The notes under the pieces were generated by a model, which searched no databases, was not told where the DNA came from, and saw only the letters and a list, made by a program, of their open reading frames with translations. The position numbers and the translations under genes were made by a program. 64,000 nucleotides of DNA from Pseudomonas sp. DTU12.3 (GTDB taxonomy: Bacteria > Pseudomonadota > Gammaproteobacteria > Pseudomonadales > Pseudomonadaceae): NCBI RefSeq assembly GCF_004124275.1, contig NZ_CP027218.1:5978501-6042500 (forward strand), given 5' to 3'. Positions within the stretch are counted from its first letter, which is position 1. Each line of letters opens with the position of its first letter. Positions 44,146 to 53,862 of this stretch are shown in pieces.

Positions 44146-44361
44146 CCCTCACCCTAGCCCTCCCGAAACGTCGGACCGCCCGTAGGGAGAGGGGACTGAT
44201 TGGGGGATATTCGGGAATTGCGCCGACCTGGGAATGTTGCACTGAATCCGGAATTCACCAGGTTTACCAGATCCATAATCGACTCGGTTTTTCAGGTCGA
44301 TGTACAACGCCAGACACCTCGGTCGGCCCCCTCTCCCTCCGGGAGAGGGCTGGGGTGAGGG
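44146..44361. repeat. Composite palindromic repeat, family C (long copy)
   Basis: The left arm CCCTCACCCTAGCCCTCCC holds the variant loop CGAAACGTCGGACCGCCCGT. The right arm is CTCTCCCTCCGGGAGAGGGC then TGGGGTGAGGG. The core of about 130 bases is longer and more diverged than in the other copies. It is inverted relative to the copy at 36622-36796, and the two bracket the malonate operon. Confidence 0.85.
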
Positions 44362-44373
44362 TCGGCGTTTAAA

Positions 44374-44739
44374 TCACTCCGTCGGCACCAACTTATCCAA
44401 AACACGGTTGACCGCCATCTCCGCCACCATCACCACCTGCGCAATACCTTGCAGGGTCTTGCGGTCCGTGCCTTGCACCAGCGCTGCATGGTTGTTGAGC
44501 ATAACCGTAGCCGAACCAAGGGTTTCACTGGCGTCAGCCAGCAGGGATTCGGTGTCGGCATTGGGATTGGCCATGTACAGCGTGTTGGGGGTGTAGGGCG
44601 TGGCCATGAGGTCGGCGTTGGTGGGGCCGAGGTAATGGTCGAGGGCGCGTTCGGCGGCTTCGTGGAATTTCTTTGAGTCGGGGGATTCGTAGGGGGATGC
44701 CGGGTCGGTGGGCGGCGGGTTAGGCGTTACTTTGAACAT
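44374..44739 (-). CDS. DUF6124 family protein
   Basis: A 121-residue protein of unknown function. The start MFKVTPNPPPTDPASPYESP and the later AAERALDHYL are typical of a Pseudomonas-restricted family usually present in several copies per genome. The middle has an AYTPN/TLYMANPN-like segment and the C-terminal half (LLADASETLGSATVMLNN...GIAQVVMVAEMAVNRVLD) is an amphipathic helix pair like those in dimeric regulators or toxin-neutralising proteins. No signal peptide or membrane helix. Its long leader holds a conserved tandem-hairpin element that also occurs at 2330-2490 without this gene. Confidence 0.88.
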   Translation of the reverse strand: MFKVTPNPPPTDPASPYESPDSKKFHEAAERALDHYLGPTNADLMATPYTPNTLYMANPNADTESLLADASETLGSATVMLNNHAALVQGTDRKTLQGIAQVVMVAEMAVNRVLDKLVPTE

Positions 44740-44873
44740 GGGGATGAACCTCTATTAGGCCTCACCATCTCGCTGCTAAACGGTAGGGTGGCGGCTATGC
44801 GCAAGTTAGCAGACCGGTCAAACCCCAACCCGGCGCACCCGAAGGTGCCATGCGCACAGCCACCATCAAGCGC

Positions 44874-45061
44874 AGGCGAATGCCTGACTGGATGAGACTT
44901 GTACAACCGAGGTAAGGACAAAGCCGGGCTGCTAAACCCGATCACTGGGAATCAGTGACGGAATCAAGTTACGCAGCATGCCAAAGGCGCACAAGCCGGC
45001 GGATTCTGGTGCATGCGTAGGCAGCGGCGCAAGGATTTGTAGGCTAGGGAGCCGTAACACA
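44874..45061 (-). repeat. Tandem-hairpin element upstream of DUF6124
   Basis: On the minus strand this reads the same as 2330-2490 over most of its length. The hairpins TCACTG-ATTCC-CAGTGA (44942-44958) and CGGG-TTTAGCAG-CCCG (44925-44940) are both conserved, with changes only in the loops. Between it and the DUF6124 ATG (44740-44873) is a GGCACC-TTCG-GGTGC(G)CC hairpin and a CTAACTT/TTTAGCAG-containing stretch. The whole leader is about 320 bases, long for such a small gene. It may be a structured regulatory RNA. Confidence 0.7.
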
Positions 45062-45148
45062 GAGTGTCTTTAAACAGCGGGGCTGGAAGGCGTTTATTGC
45101 GCACGGAGATTGAGGATTTTTCTGTCGGATCAAGGTGTGGCGACTGGC

Positions 45149-45245
45149 GCTTTCGCGAGCAGGCTCGCTCCCACGGGAGGTCTGTGTCGTACGCAAAATC
45201 CAGGATCACCGAAGATCAACTGTGGGAGCGAGCCTGCTCGCGAAG
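45149..45245. repeat. REP pair (REPIN), family B
   Basis: Arms CTTTCGCGAGCAGGCTCGCT and complement lie about 45 bases apart. Located between the chpC stop codon and the DUF6124 leader. Nothing else is seen in 45062-45274. Confidence 0.9.
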
Positions 45246-45274
45246 AGGCCAGCCAGAACACTGAAGACTCTGGA

Positions 45275-45745
45275 TCAATGGACCAGCCCCGCATCCACCA
45301 ACAACTTCTCCAACCCCAACAAATCCGGCACCTTAGCCACCTGCTCCCCTACCTGCACCGCCGCCTGCTCCAGCGCACACAACGGCACGTCGACATAACT
45401 CAACTGGCTATCAAGCTTGTAAGAACGCGGAATCCCCTGCACCAGCAGCGCAATGAACTTCAACTCCGGCAACCCGCCCAGCGCATTCAAAATCACGATC
45501 CGCGCACGCTCGCCAATGACGATTTTCTGCCCGCACGCCGACTCGAAACTCAACAACGGAATCTGCCGCTCACGCCACTTCACTCGCCCCAGATACCACG
45601 GCGGCGTATCCAGATCGAAGGCACTGGCCTGGTAATCGATTAACTCAGCAACAGCAACGTTAGGCAGGATCAAATTACGATCCGCCAACGGCAGCAACAA
45701 CCCGGTCAGTTGACTGGTGCGCGGATTATGCCGGCGCTCATGCAT
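45275..45745 (-). CDS. chpC: CheW-domain adaptor ChpC
   Basis: A 156-residue CheW-like scaffold protein of the Pil-Chp system. The CheW fold begins LTGLLLPLADRNLILPNVAVAELIDY and continues with RVKWRERQIPLLSFE. It links receptor PilJ to kinase ChpA, alongside PilI. ATG 45745 overlaps the last eight bases of chpA, so the two are translationally coupled. A longer frame upstream is a shadow of chpA. It is the last gene of the operon. Confidence 0.88.
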   Translation of the reverse strand: MHERRHNPRTSQLTGLLLPLADRNLILPNVAVAELIDYQASAFDLDTPPWYLGRVKWRERQIPLLSFESACGQKIVIGERARIVILNALGGLPELKFIALLVQGIPRSYKLDSQLSYVDVPLCALEQAAVQVGEQVAKVPDLLGLEKLLVDAGLVH

Positions 45746-48700
45746 GTTTCTTGCTCCACTGGGCGATGCTTTCAAGCAGCACCGACTCTTGATACGGCTT
45801 GCCGAGGTAGTCGTTGACGCCAATCGCCATCGCGCGATCGCGGTGTTTCTGCCCGGTACGTGAGGTGATCATGATGATCGGCAGGTGTTGCAGGCGTTCG
45901 TCGTTGCGCACTTGGGTGGCGACTTCGAAGCCGTCCATTCGCGGCATTTCGATGTCGAGCAGCATCAGGTCGGGCATGTGCTCTTCGAGCAGCAGCATGG
46001 CGTCGACGCCGTCCTTGGCGGTCAGCACGTTCATGCCGTGGCGTTCGAGCAAACGGCTAGTGACCTTGCGCACGGTGACCGAATCATCGACGACCATCAC
46101 CAGCAACGGTTTCTGCGGTTCGCTGTCGATTTCCGGCAGCGTCGGCGTCTGTGCAATGCGTGCCTGCATCGCGCGGATCGGCGCGAGCAGATCGAGAATC
46201 AGCACCACCCTGCCGTCGCCGAGAATCGTCGCCCCGGACACGCCCTGCACCGCTGCGAATTGCGCGCCGAGGCTCTTGACCACGATTTCGCGCGTACCCG
46301 CCATCGCATCAACCTGCACCGCAATGTGCCGGTCGTTGTAGTGCACCAGCAGCACCGGCAATGGCAAGTTCTGCCCGAGCAGTTTCGGCCGTGGCGCGGT
46401 TTTCAGCAGTTCGCCCAGGTAGCACAGCTCATAGGTCTGGCCGCCGTATTGATAGCGCGGCGGATCAACGCGGAAGTGCCCTTCCAGATCATTCGGCAAG
46501 ACGCGGACGATGCCTTCGATGGTGTTCAGCGGGATCGCGTATTGATCCTCACCGCACTGCACCATCAACGCGCGGTTGACCGACACGGTGAACGGCAAGC
46601 GAATACGGAAATGCACGCCCTGCCCCGGCACGGAATCAATGCTCATGCTGCCGCCGAGTTGCCGCACTTCTTCATGCACCACGTCCATGCCGACGCCGCG
46701 CCCGGAAATCTGGGTAATCTTTTCCGCCGTGGAAAACCCCGGCTGGAGGATGAACTGCAACACGTCGCGGTCGCTGATCTCGGCTTCCGGCGCGAGCATG
46801 CCGCGCTTGATCGCCTTGCGCCGCACCGCTTCCAGTGGCACCCCGGCACCGTCATCGCGGATATCGAAAACGATGTCGCCGCCCTCGCGGGACAGGTCGA
46901 GGCTGATCTGCCCTTGCGCCGGTTTACCCGCCGCCAGACGCACTTCGGCGGATTCCAGACCATGGTCGACGGCGTTGCGCAGCATGTGTTCCAGCGGCGC
47001 AGCCATGCGTTCGAGGACGTTGCGATCCATCTCGCCTTCGGCGTTGCCGACGACGAAGGCGACGTCTTTGTTCAGCTCTTCGGCGACCTGGCGGACGATG
47101 CGTTTCAGGCGCGGCAACATGCGCTCGAACGGCACCATGCGCGTACGCATCAGGCCTTCCTGCAATTCAGTGTTGATGCGGCCCTGTTGCTGCAACAGGT
47201 TCTCGGCGTCGTGGTTGCGGCGGTCGAGGGTTTCCTTGAGATCGAGCAGGTCGGAGGCGGATTCGAACAGCGCCCGCGACAGTTGCTGCAACTGTGAATG
47301 ACGGTCCATTTCCAGCGGATCGAATTCTTCGTAGCCAAGGCGTTCGGCATCGACTTGCTGACGGCTGAGAATCCGCCCCTGGGTTTCAGTGTCGAGGCGG
47401 CGCAACTGATCGCGCATGCGCTCGATGGTGGTTTCCATCTCGTTCAGGGCGATCTGCGCGTCGTTGACCTGCTGCTCGATACGGCCTCGGAAGATCGAGG
47501 TTTCGCCGGCCAGATTAACCAACTCGTCGAGCAGTTCGGCGGAGACTTTGACCATGTCCGCGCCAGCCTCGGCAACCGGCGGCGCCACGTCAGTCTTGAC
47601 CGGAACAGGTAGCACTGGCGGCGTTTCTACCGTCGCCGGATGACTGAAATTCTGGATCGCGTTGATCAGCCGATCCGCCGGTGGGCACGGTTGCCCGGCG
47701 CGCACGCCATCGAGCATTTGCGCCAAACGATCATGCCCGCGCTGCACCAGCGCAAACAGCTCCGCCGACGGCTGCAAGGCGCCACTGGAAAGACTTTCGT
47801 AAAGGTATTCCAGCTCATGCGCGAGGTCGCCGATCGGGCCGATCTCGACCATCCGCGCGCCACCCTTGAGGGTGTGCAGATCGCGCAGCAGGGTTTCCAC
47901 TTCCTGGCGATTGCCCGGCTCGGCCTGCCAGCGCAGCAACGCGGCGCCGGAGTTTTCGATGATGTCGAAACCTTCTTCGAGGAAGATCTCCAGCAACTCA
48001 GGGTCGTGACCGGCGCTGTCGTGATCGGCTGTTGCTGGCGGCGCTTCGACAACGTTCTGGCCTTGGCGGACCTGACGGATAACGTCGATCAGATCCTGTG
48101 CCGGCGTCAGCGGCTGATGGTTTTGCAGTTGATCAAGCAACAACGCCAAGCGGTCGTGACTCTTGAGCAGCAAGCGCCCCAAGGTTTCGCTGTAACTGTA
48201 GCGACGATCGACCAGGCCTTCGTAGAGACTTTCCAGCTCTTGCGCCAGATCGCCGATGGCCTCGACTTCAGCCATCCGCGCGCCCCCCTTGAGCGTATGC
48301 AGATCCCGCTGCAACGAGGACAGCGGCGCTGTGTTGTCGGGGTCGCTGAGCCAGCGCTGCAAGGCTTGGCCGGAGCTGTCGAGAATGTCGACCGCTTCTT
48401 CAAGGAAGATCTCGACAATCTCGTCATCGGGTTCAAGCGCCGTTGCCTTTTGCTGTAACTCAGCGGTGGCGCTGCCCAGTTCGCGGATGCTCAAAGTGCG
48501 GCTGCCATCGCTGCGAATCAGGCCCATCGACGACGGATCGAGACTCTCATCGAGCAGATCATGCAAGGCGCGAATCCGCTCCGGTTGCGGCGTGACTTCC
48601 TGCCCGGCCGCCAGTTCGTCGAGCATATTGATCAGCGCTTCATGAGCGTTTTGCGCCTCCTGGAAAAACCGTTCACTGACCGCCAGGCTGCTTTCTTCTA

Positions 48701-51647
48701 CTGCGCCATACAGGTCGAGCAAGGCCTCACAGAGCACATCGACCGGCAGCAGATCGGCCATGTGCGCGCCTTCGCCGAGGGTGGTCAGTTCATCCAGCAA
48801 GGCGCTGAGTTCCTGACGCTCGCCGGGATGTTGCTGCCAGCGCTGCAAGAGGTTTTCGGCGTCGAGGAGGATGTCCATGCCCTGGGCGAGGAAGTTGTTG
48901 ATCAGTTGCGGGTCACGCTTGATCCGCAGCCCGGTATTTGGTGCATTGAGGATGGTTTCGAGGCGCTCGGCGAGCAGCGTGTCGGTGCGTTTGATCAGCG
49001 ATTGCGCACCGACAATCGGCGCCAGCGGATCGTGCTTGAGCTGACGCAGGCCTATACGAAACAGGCCCTCGGCTTCCAGCAGCAATTCCACTTCGTCGAG
49101 ATCCAGCGGCAACTGATGCGCCTTGAACTCGCGGGCCAGTTGATCGAGCGACGCGGCCAATTCGGCAATCGGCAAAACCCCGGCCATTGAGGCGCTGCCC
49201 TTGAGCGTATGCAGCGCGCGCTGCAACTCATCGCTGGCCTGTAGCGGCAGATGCTCGGCGGCTTGATCGAGGAAACGGTTGAGGCTGGCGAGATGGGTTT
49301 CGGCTTCTTTGCGGAAGATCTCCAGCAACAGCGGATCGAGTGCAGCGACATCGTCGATGTCTTCGGCGGCCAGCGGTTCGTCACCTTTGGCCAATGCGTG
49401 GGCACGGGCGGCAAGCTGATCGACGTCGCTGCGCTGACGCTGGCTGTTAGTGGCGAATTCGTTGATCAATTCGGGCAGCAAGAGCACCGTGTCGGTCAGC
49501 AGTTGCTGGACCACCGATCCCGGTTCGACACTTTGTTCAAGCACACGGTTGAGCAGGTTTTCCACGGCCCACGCCAGCTCACCGAGGATCAACGCGCGGA
49601 CCATGCGCCCGCTGCCCTTGAGGGTATGGAAGGCGCGACGGAGTTCGGTCAGCGCATCGCGATCCTGCGGGTTGGCGGTCCAGCGCGGCAGGTATTCATG
49701 GAGCACTTCGAGGACTTCGTCGGTCTCTTCGAGGAACACTTCGCGCAGCTCGTCGTCGATCGGTTCTTCGCCGGCCGGCGGCGGCATCAGGCTGCCGGGC
49801 GTGATCAGCGCCGGCGGGTTCAGTGCGGAAACCGGGCTGGCCAGAACCTCGGCCAACGATTGCACGATCTCGGGATCATCCAGCGCCTGCATGTCCTGCA
49901 TCACCAGCGCTTCGCTGGGGCTGAGAACGTCTTCGAGCACGGGCACAGAGTCTTCGCCGGGCTCTTCGTCAGGGAAATAACCGAGGTTGGCGAGGGACTT
50001 CTGCGCGATGTCCAGCAGTTGCTCGCTCGGCGCCTGCGGATCGTCACTCAAGCGCTCGAGGTAGTACTCGAGGCTGCTGATGACATCGGCCAGACGATCC
50101 AGTTGTTCCCAACCCGGCTCGTGCGGATCGAGCAGCAGATGCTCGCGGATAAAACCGTTGCAGGCCTCGACCAGACTCGCCGCGCGGCTGAGCGGAATCA
50201 TCGCCAGCGCACCGCGCACCTGGGTCAGCAGCGCCGGCAATGGTTGCAGTTGCTGGCGATCCCAATCGGCATCGATGTAGTCAACGATCATGTCCTTGGC
50301 CTGTTGCAGGCAGATCCGCGCTTCCTTGATCACGATCTGATAAATCTGCGTCAGGTCGGTGGTGGGCAAGCGCGAGTCTTCCGGACTTTCCGGCTCGACC
50401 GTGCCGACCATTCCGGCCAGCGTCGCTTCGACGTAAAGCAGCGCGCCGGCAACGTCCATCAGGATCGCGTCATTCGGTTCGCGCTGGCCTTGGGCGAGGC
50501 TGAGCACCACGGCCAGTTGATCGATGATGACTTTGCGCGGCTGGCCGAAACCGAGCACGGCAAGGGTGTCGGCGATCTGCCTTAATGGCGCGAGCAGGCT
50601 TTCCAGATCCGAAGTGTGCTGGCGATCGCTGCGCACGAACAGATCGAGGCGTTCCTTGACCCGCACCAGTTCTTCGCACAGAGCTGCCAGCACCGAGCGC
50701 ATCGCATCGCGGTCGGGGCCGGCCAGGCGCGCGCGTTCTTCGTCGACCATCGCGCTGTCGGGCAACGCGTCGTCCAGCGAGTAGCGATCTTTCATGGTCA
50801 GCATCTGCCCGGTGGGATGTTCGGCTTTGGCAATATAGAACAACAGGCTTTTCAGCAGCTCCGCCGGCGCCGGCTGATTGAGGCCAGACAGGCCTTGTTC
50901 GAGCAGGCGCTTGAGTTCTTTGTCGGCGTCCTTGAACAGGCTGCGCAGCGCCGGGCTGTTGGCAATCACGCCTTCGCGCATGCCTTCGACCAGCGCCGAG
51001 GCGACTTGCCACAACGGGCTCAGGGGCGAATCGCCGCTCAGCGCTTCGAGGCGGGTGAAGACTTTGGCGAGGTATTCGAGGTGCGTCTGGTCGTCCTGCT
51101 CGCGCAGCAAACCGACCAAGGCCATTTGCAGCATCTGGCGTAATTTGCGCAGCACATTCGGCAGTTCCGCCGGTTCCAGCAGTGCCAACGCCGCTGCGCT
51201 GAGCGGCGGTAAATCGGGCAGTTGCGGGCTGAACAGGCTGGTTTCCGAGAGCAGGCTTTCGCCACGGGCACTGCGCAGATCATTGATCAGCGGCAGCACC
51301 ACCAACGGCAGATCTCGGCGGGCGCTCTGCACGCGGTCGAGGTAGATCGGCAATTGCCCGAGGGCTTGCAGCAACAAGTGCAGCGCTTCGTCGCGATGGC
51401 TGACGCGCTCGTGCTGCAGGGCTTCGACCAGATGTTCCATCTCTTCGGCGAGCAATGCAGCGCCGTAGAACTCGACCATCTGCAGGCTGCCGTGGACCTG
51501 ATGGATGTAATCCAGGCACTCGTCCAGCCCGGGAAAGGCCTGCGGATCATCCAGCACGGCTTCAATCGCCTGATGCGCCTGCTTCAGCGTTTCGGCAATT
51601 TCGCCCTTGACCCATTCGAGGGCCACATAGTCGTGCCGATCACCCAT
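45738..51647 (-). CDS. chpA: Hybrid chemotaxis histidine kinase ChpA
   Basis: A 1969-residue CheA-type kinase that phosphorylates PilG and PilH to steer type IV pili. Four Hpt domains have the full HTLKG(S/G) motif, at about residues 673, 811, 1115 and 1256. An N-terminal Hpt-like unit (IHQVHGSLQMVEF) and two degenerate ones (VRGALAMIPL; GEGAHMADLLP, no His) also occur. The kinase part has the N-box HMLRNAVDHGLE near 1554 and G-box GRGVGMDVV, then a CheW-like domain, and a receiver with its Asp in LLLDIEMPRMDG near 1894. It is shorter than the 2472-residue P. aeruginosa ChpA. ATG 51647 follows CGGAG; an earlier in-frame GTG overlaps pilJ. Confidence 0.95.
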   Translation of the reverse strand: MGDRHDYVALEWVKGEIAETLKQAHQAIEAVLDDPQAFPGLDECLDYIHQVHGSLQMVEFYGAALLAEEMEHLVEALQHERVSHRDEALHLLLQALGQLPIYLDRVQSARRDLPLVVLPLINDLRSARGESLLSETSLFSPQLPDLPPLSAAALALLEPAELPNVLRKLRQMLQMALVGLLREQDDQTHLEYLAKVFTRLEALSGDSPLSPLWQVASALVEGMREGVIANSPALRSLFKDADKELKRLLEQGLSGLNQPAPAELLKSLLFYIAKAEHPTGQMLTMKDRYSLDDALPDSAMVDEERARLAGPDRDAMRSVLAALCEELVRVKERLDLFVRSDRQHTSDLESLLAPLRQIADTLAVLGFGQPRKVIIDQLAVVLSLAQGQREPNDAILMDVAGALLYVEATLAGMVGTVEPESPEDSRLPTTDLTQIYQIVIKEARICLQQAKDMIVDYIDADWDRQQLQPLPALLTQVRGALAMIPLSRAASLVEACNGFIREHLLLDPHEPGWEQLDRLADVISSLEYYLERLSDDPQAPSEQLLDIAQKSLANLGYFPDEEPGEDSVPVLEDVLSPSEALVMQDMQALDDPEIVQSLAEVLASPVSALNPPALITPGSLMPPPAGEEPIDDELREVFLEETDEVLEVLHEYLPRWTANPQDRDALTELRRAFHTLKGSGRMVRALILGELAWAVENLLNRVLEQSVEPGSVVQQLLTDTVLLLPELINEFATNSQRQRSDVDQLAARAHALAKGDEPLAAEDIDDVAALDPLLLEIFRKEAETHLASLNRFLDQAAEHLPLQASDELQRALHTLKGSASMAGVLPIAELAASLDQLAREFKAHQLPLDLDEVELLLEAEGLFRIGLRQLKHDPLAPIVGAQSLIKRTDTLLAERLETILNAPNTGLRIKRDPQLINNFLAQGMDILLDAENLLQRWQQHPGERQELSALLDELTTLGEGAHMADLLPVDVLCEALLDLYGAVEESSLAVSERFFQEAQNAHEALINMLDELAAGQEVTPQPERIRALHDLLDESLDPSSMGLIRSDGSRTLSIRELGSATAELQQKATALEPDDEIVEIFLEEAVDILDSSGQALQRWLSDPDNTAPLSSLQRDLHTLKGGARMAEVEAIGDLAQELESLYEGLVDRRYSYSETLGRLLLKSHDRLALLLDQLQNHQPLTPAQDLIDVIRQVRQGQNVVEAPPATADHDSAGHDPELLEIFLEEGFDIIENSGAALLRWQAEPGNRQEVETLLRDLHTLKGGARMVEIGPIGDLAHELEYLYESLSSGALQPSAELFALVQRGHDRLAQMLDGVRAGQPCPPADRLINAIQNFSHPATVETPPVLPVPVKTDVAPPVAEAGADMVKVSAELLDELVNLAGETSIFRGRIEQQVNDAQIALNEMETTIERMRDQLRRLDTETQGRILSRQQVDAERLGYEEFDPLEMDRHSQLQQLSRALFESASDLLDLKETLDRRNHDAENLLQQQGRINTELQEGLMRTRMVPFERMLPRLKRIVRQVAEELNKDVAFVVGNAEGEMDRNVLERMAAPLEHMLRNAVDHGLESAEVRLAAGKPAQGQISLDLSREGGDIVFDIRDDGAGVPLEAVRRKAIKRGMLAPEAEISDRDVLQFILQPGFSTAEKITQISGRGVGMDVVHEEVRQLGGSMSIDSVPGQGVHFRIRLPFTVSVNRALMVQCGEDQYAIPLNTIEGIVRVLPNDLEGHFRVDPPRYQYGGQTYELCYLGELLKTAPRPKLLGQNLPLPVLLVHYNDRHIAVQVDAMAGTREIVVKSLGAQFAAVQGVSGATILGDGRVVLILDLLAPIRAMQARIAQTPTLPEIDSEPQKPLLVMVVDDSVTVRKVTSRLLERHGMNVLTAKDGVDAMLLLEEHMPDLMLLDIEMPRMDGFEVATQVRNDERLQHLPIIMITSRTGQKHRDRAMAIGVNDYLGKPYQESVLLESIAQWSKKHA

Positions 51648-51658
51648 AACCGCTCCGA

Positions 51659-53719
51659 TCACACTTTATCCGTCGCCGGCGCGGACGCTGCCGGCAAGGT
51701 GAATCCGGACACCGAACGGCGCAGCTGGCTGGCCATTTTCGCCAGGTTGCCGATGCTTTCGGCGGTGGCCGTGGAACCGGACGAAGTCTGCGAGGTGATC
51801 TGCTGGATCACGTTCATCGTCAGCGAGATCTGCCCGGCCGAAGACGTCTGCTGCTGCGCTGCGTTGGAGATGCTTTGAATCAGCGCCGCAAGGGTCTTCG
51901 ACACGCCTTCGATTTCTTCCAGGGCCACACCGGCATCCTGCGCCAGTCGCGCGCCGCGCACCACTTCGGTGGTGGTTTGCTCCATGGAAATAACGGCTTC
52001 GTTGGTATCGGTCTGGATCGCCCGCACCAGGGTTTCGATCTGCCGAGTGGCGGCGGACGAGCGCTCGGCGAGGCGCTGCACTTCGTCGGCAACCACGGCA
52101 AAACCGCGCCCGGCATCACCGGCCATCGACGCCTGAATCGCCGCGTTGAGGGCAAGGATGTTGGTCTGGTCGGCGATGTCGTCGATCAGGCTGACGATGT
52201 CGCCGATTTCCTGCGACGACTCGCCTAGACGCTTGATGCGCTTGGCGGTGTCCTGAATCTGTTCGCGAATGTTGTCCATGCCGTGGATGGTGTTGTGCAC
52301 CACCTCGTTGCCCTTGTTGGCAATTTCCACGGAGCGCTCGGCTACCGCCGAAGACTCAGCGGCGTTGGCCGAGACCTGATCGATGGATTCGGCCATGTCG
52401 CTGATTGCCGTCGACGCTTCGGAAATCTGCTGGGCCTGATGCTCCGAGGCCTGCGCGAGATGCATCGCGGTGGCCTGGGTTTCCTGCACCGCTGCGGCGA
52501 CCTGGCCGGCGGTGAGGTTGATGGTCGCGACCAGATCGCGCAGTTGGTCGACGGAGTAGTTGATCGAGTCGGCGATGGTGCCGGTGAAGTCTTCGGTCAC
52601 CGAGGCCGTCACCGTGAGGTCACCGTCGGCGAGGTCTTCGATTTCGTCGAGCAGGCGCATGATCGCGTTCTGGTTGCGTTCGTTCTTCTCGGCGGTTTCA
52701 CGCAGTTGCCGATTGGTTTCACGGACCATGACCATGCCGATGAGGATGATCGAGGCCAGCGCGAGCAAACCGAGGACGTAACCGCCGATAGTGTCGGTGT
52801 TGCGCCCGCCGGCAAGGTTTTCGAAACCGGTGGCCAGGTGCGAGGCTTCGTCGAGCAGGGTTTGCGAGAGGCTGAAGATGTTGCTCGCCGATTCGCGAAC
52901 CTTGAACAGCTCGGGCGAGGTTTCGAGGATTTCATCGACGGAGCCGGAGACGAACTGGAACAGCTCGGAGATTTCGCTCAAACGCGCGCGGGCGTCGCGG
53001 TCTTCGACCTGGCTGATTTTCAGCGTCGGGTTGCCTTGCAGCATGCCGTTGAGCACTTGGCCGAAACGCGTGGCGTCACGGCCAAAGGCATCGGCGGCTT
53101 GCTGGGAGTTTTCGTCGCCGGCGAGCACAGTGTTGACCGCGCCGAGGATACGTTCGGCCAGCAGCGATTGACGTTGGGCCATGGCCACTTGCGCCGCCGG
53201 AGCGCCGCGTTGCAAAAGAATTTCGACGACTTTTTCGTATTCGATCTGCAACTGTGGCACGGTTTCGGCCAGGGTCGCGGCGACCTGATGCAGCGACAGC
53301 ACGGTCTGTTCGCTGGAGAGAATCGCGTCGGTGTTTTTCAGCAGGCGTTCCCAGTCGAGCTGCACAGCGCGCATTTCCGGGCGCACGGTGGCGGGGGCTG
53401 GCGGCAGGCCCGTGACCGCGTCGCCCTTCTTCAGGTAACCCCAGCGCAAGGCGAAATCGTTGCGTGCATCGCTGAGCAGCTTGAACGCGGCAGCCTTGCC
53501 GGCGGCGGCTTCGGTGGCGTTCTTGGCAATGCGTTGCGAGAGCACGCGCAGCTCACCGGCGTGGCCGATGTACTGTTTGTCGTAGTTCGCCTGGGTGTTG
53601 AGGTACGCGAAGTTGGCGAACAGCAGCATGATGAACACGATCAGTGCGATGAACAGCACGATGATCTGCGAGCGACTGCGCGATCCTTCCGCCGGCTTGC
53701 CTGTTTTTGCTTTTGTCAT
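51659..53719 (-). CDS. pilJ: Methyl-accepting chemotaxis protein PilJ
   Basis: A 686-residue receptor for the Pil-Chp system. One membrane helix is at about 20-45 (IIVLFIALIVFIMLLFANF), then two periplasmic PilJ-type helical modules, a second membrane helix at about 315-340, a HAMP region and a long coiled-coil signalling domain. The hairpin tip GFAVVADEVQRLAERS is intact. ATG 53719 is used because the frame upstream lies in an intergenic REP. The next gene, chpA, starts 11 bases after its stop. The methylation genes pilK and chpB, normally between pilJ and chpA in P. aeruginosa, are absent. Confidence 0.95.
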   Translation of the reverse strand: MTKAKTGKPAEGSRSRSQIIVLFIALIVFIMLLFANFAYLNTQANYDKQYIGHAGELRVLSQRIAKNATEAAAGKAAAFKLLSDARNDFALRWGYLKKGDAVTGLPPAPATVRPEMRAVQLDWERLLKNTDAILSSEQTVLSLHQVAATLAETVPQLQIEYEKVVEILLQRGAPAAQVAMAQRQSLLAERILGAVNTVLAGDENSQQAADAFGRDATRFGQVLNGMLQGNPTLKISQVEDRDARARLSEISELFQFVSGSVDEILETSPELFKVRESASNIFSLSQTLLDEASHLATGFENLAGGRNTDTIGGYVLGLLALASIILIGMVMVRETNRQLRETAEKNERNQNAIMRLLDEIEDLADGDLTVTASVTEDFTGTIADSINYSVDQLRDLVATINLTAGQVAAAVQETQATAMHLAQASEHQAQQISEASTAISDMAESIDQVSANAAESSAVAERSVEIANKGNEVVHNTIHGMDNIREQIQDTAKRIKRLGESSQEIGDIVSLIDDIADQTNILALNAAIQASMAGDAGRGFAVVADEVQRLAERSSAATRQIETLVRAIQTDTNEAVISMEQTTTEVVRGARLAQDAGVALEEIEGVSKTLAALIQSISNAAQQQTSSAGQISLTMNVIQQITSQTSSGSTATAESIGNLAKMASQLRRSVSGFTLPAASAPATDKV

Positions 53720-53753
53720 CGGTCCTCGCCTATGAAACCTGCCACGATCCAAT

Positions 53754-53841
53754 GTGGGAGCGGGCTTGCTCGCGAATGCGGTGGGTCAGCCAGCATCAAC
53801 TTTGAATGTCAGACCGTATTCGCGAGCAAGCCCGCTCCCAC
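53754..53841. repeat. REP pair inside the pil-chp operon, family B variant
   Basis: Arms GTGGGAGCGGGCTTGCTCGC and complement fill most of the 143-base gap between pilI and pilJ. All flanking genes are on the minus strand, so the hairpin is likely in the operon mRNA. Confidence 0.92.
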
Positions 53842-53862
53842 ATGGGATTTGTGTTGTTTCGA

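Noticed and set aside
36622..44361. Malonate cluster as a mobile element or genomic island
   Set aside because: No integrase, transposase, tRNA or target duplication is seen, and composition is like the neighbouring core genes; only the repeats and the location are suggestive.
44374..44739. DUF6124 gene plus leader as a toxin-antitoxin pair
   Set aside because: No second gene is found in the leader; small frames there lack ribosome binding sites and overlap conserved hairpins.
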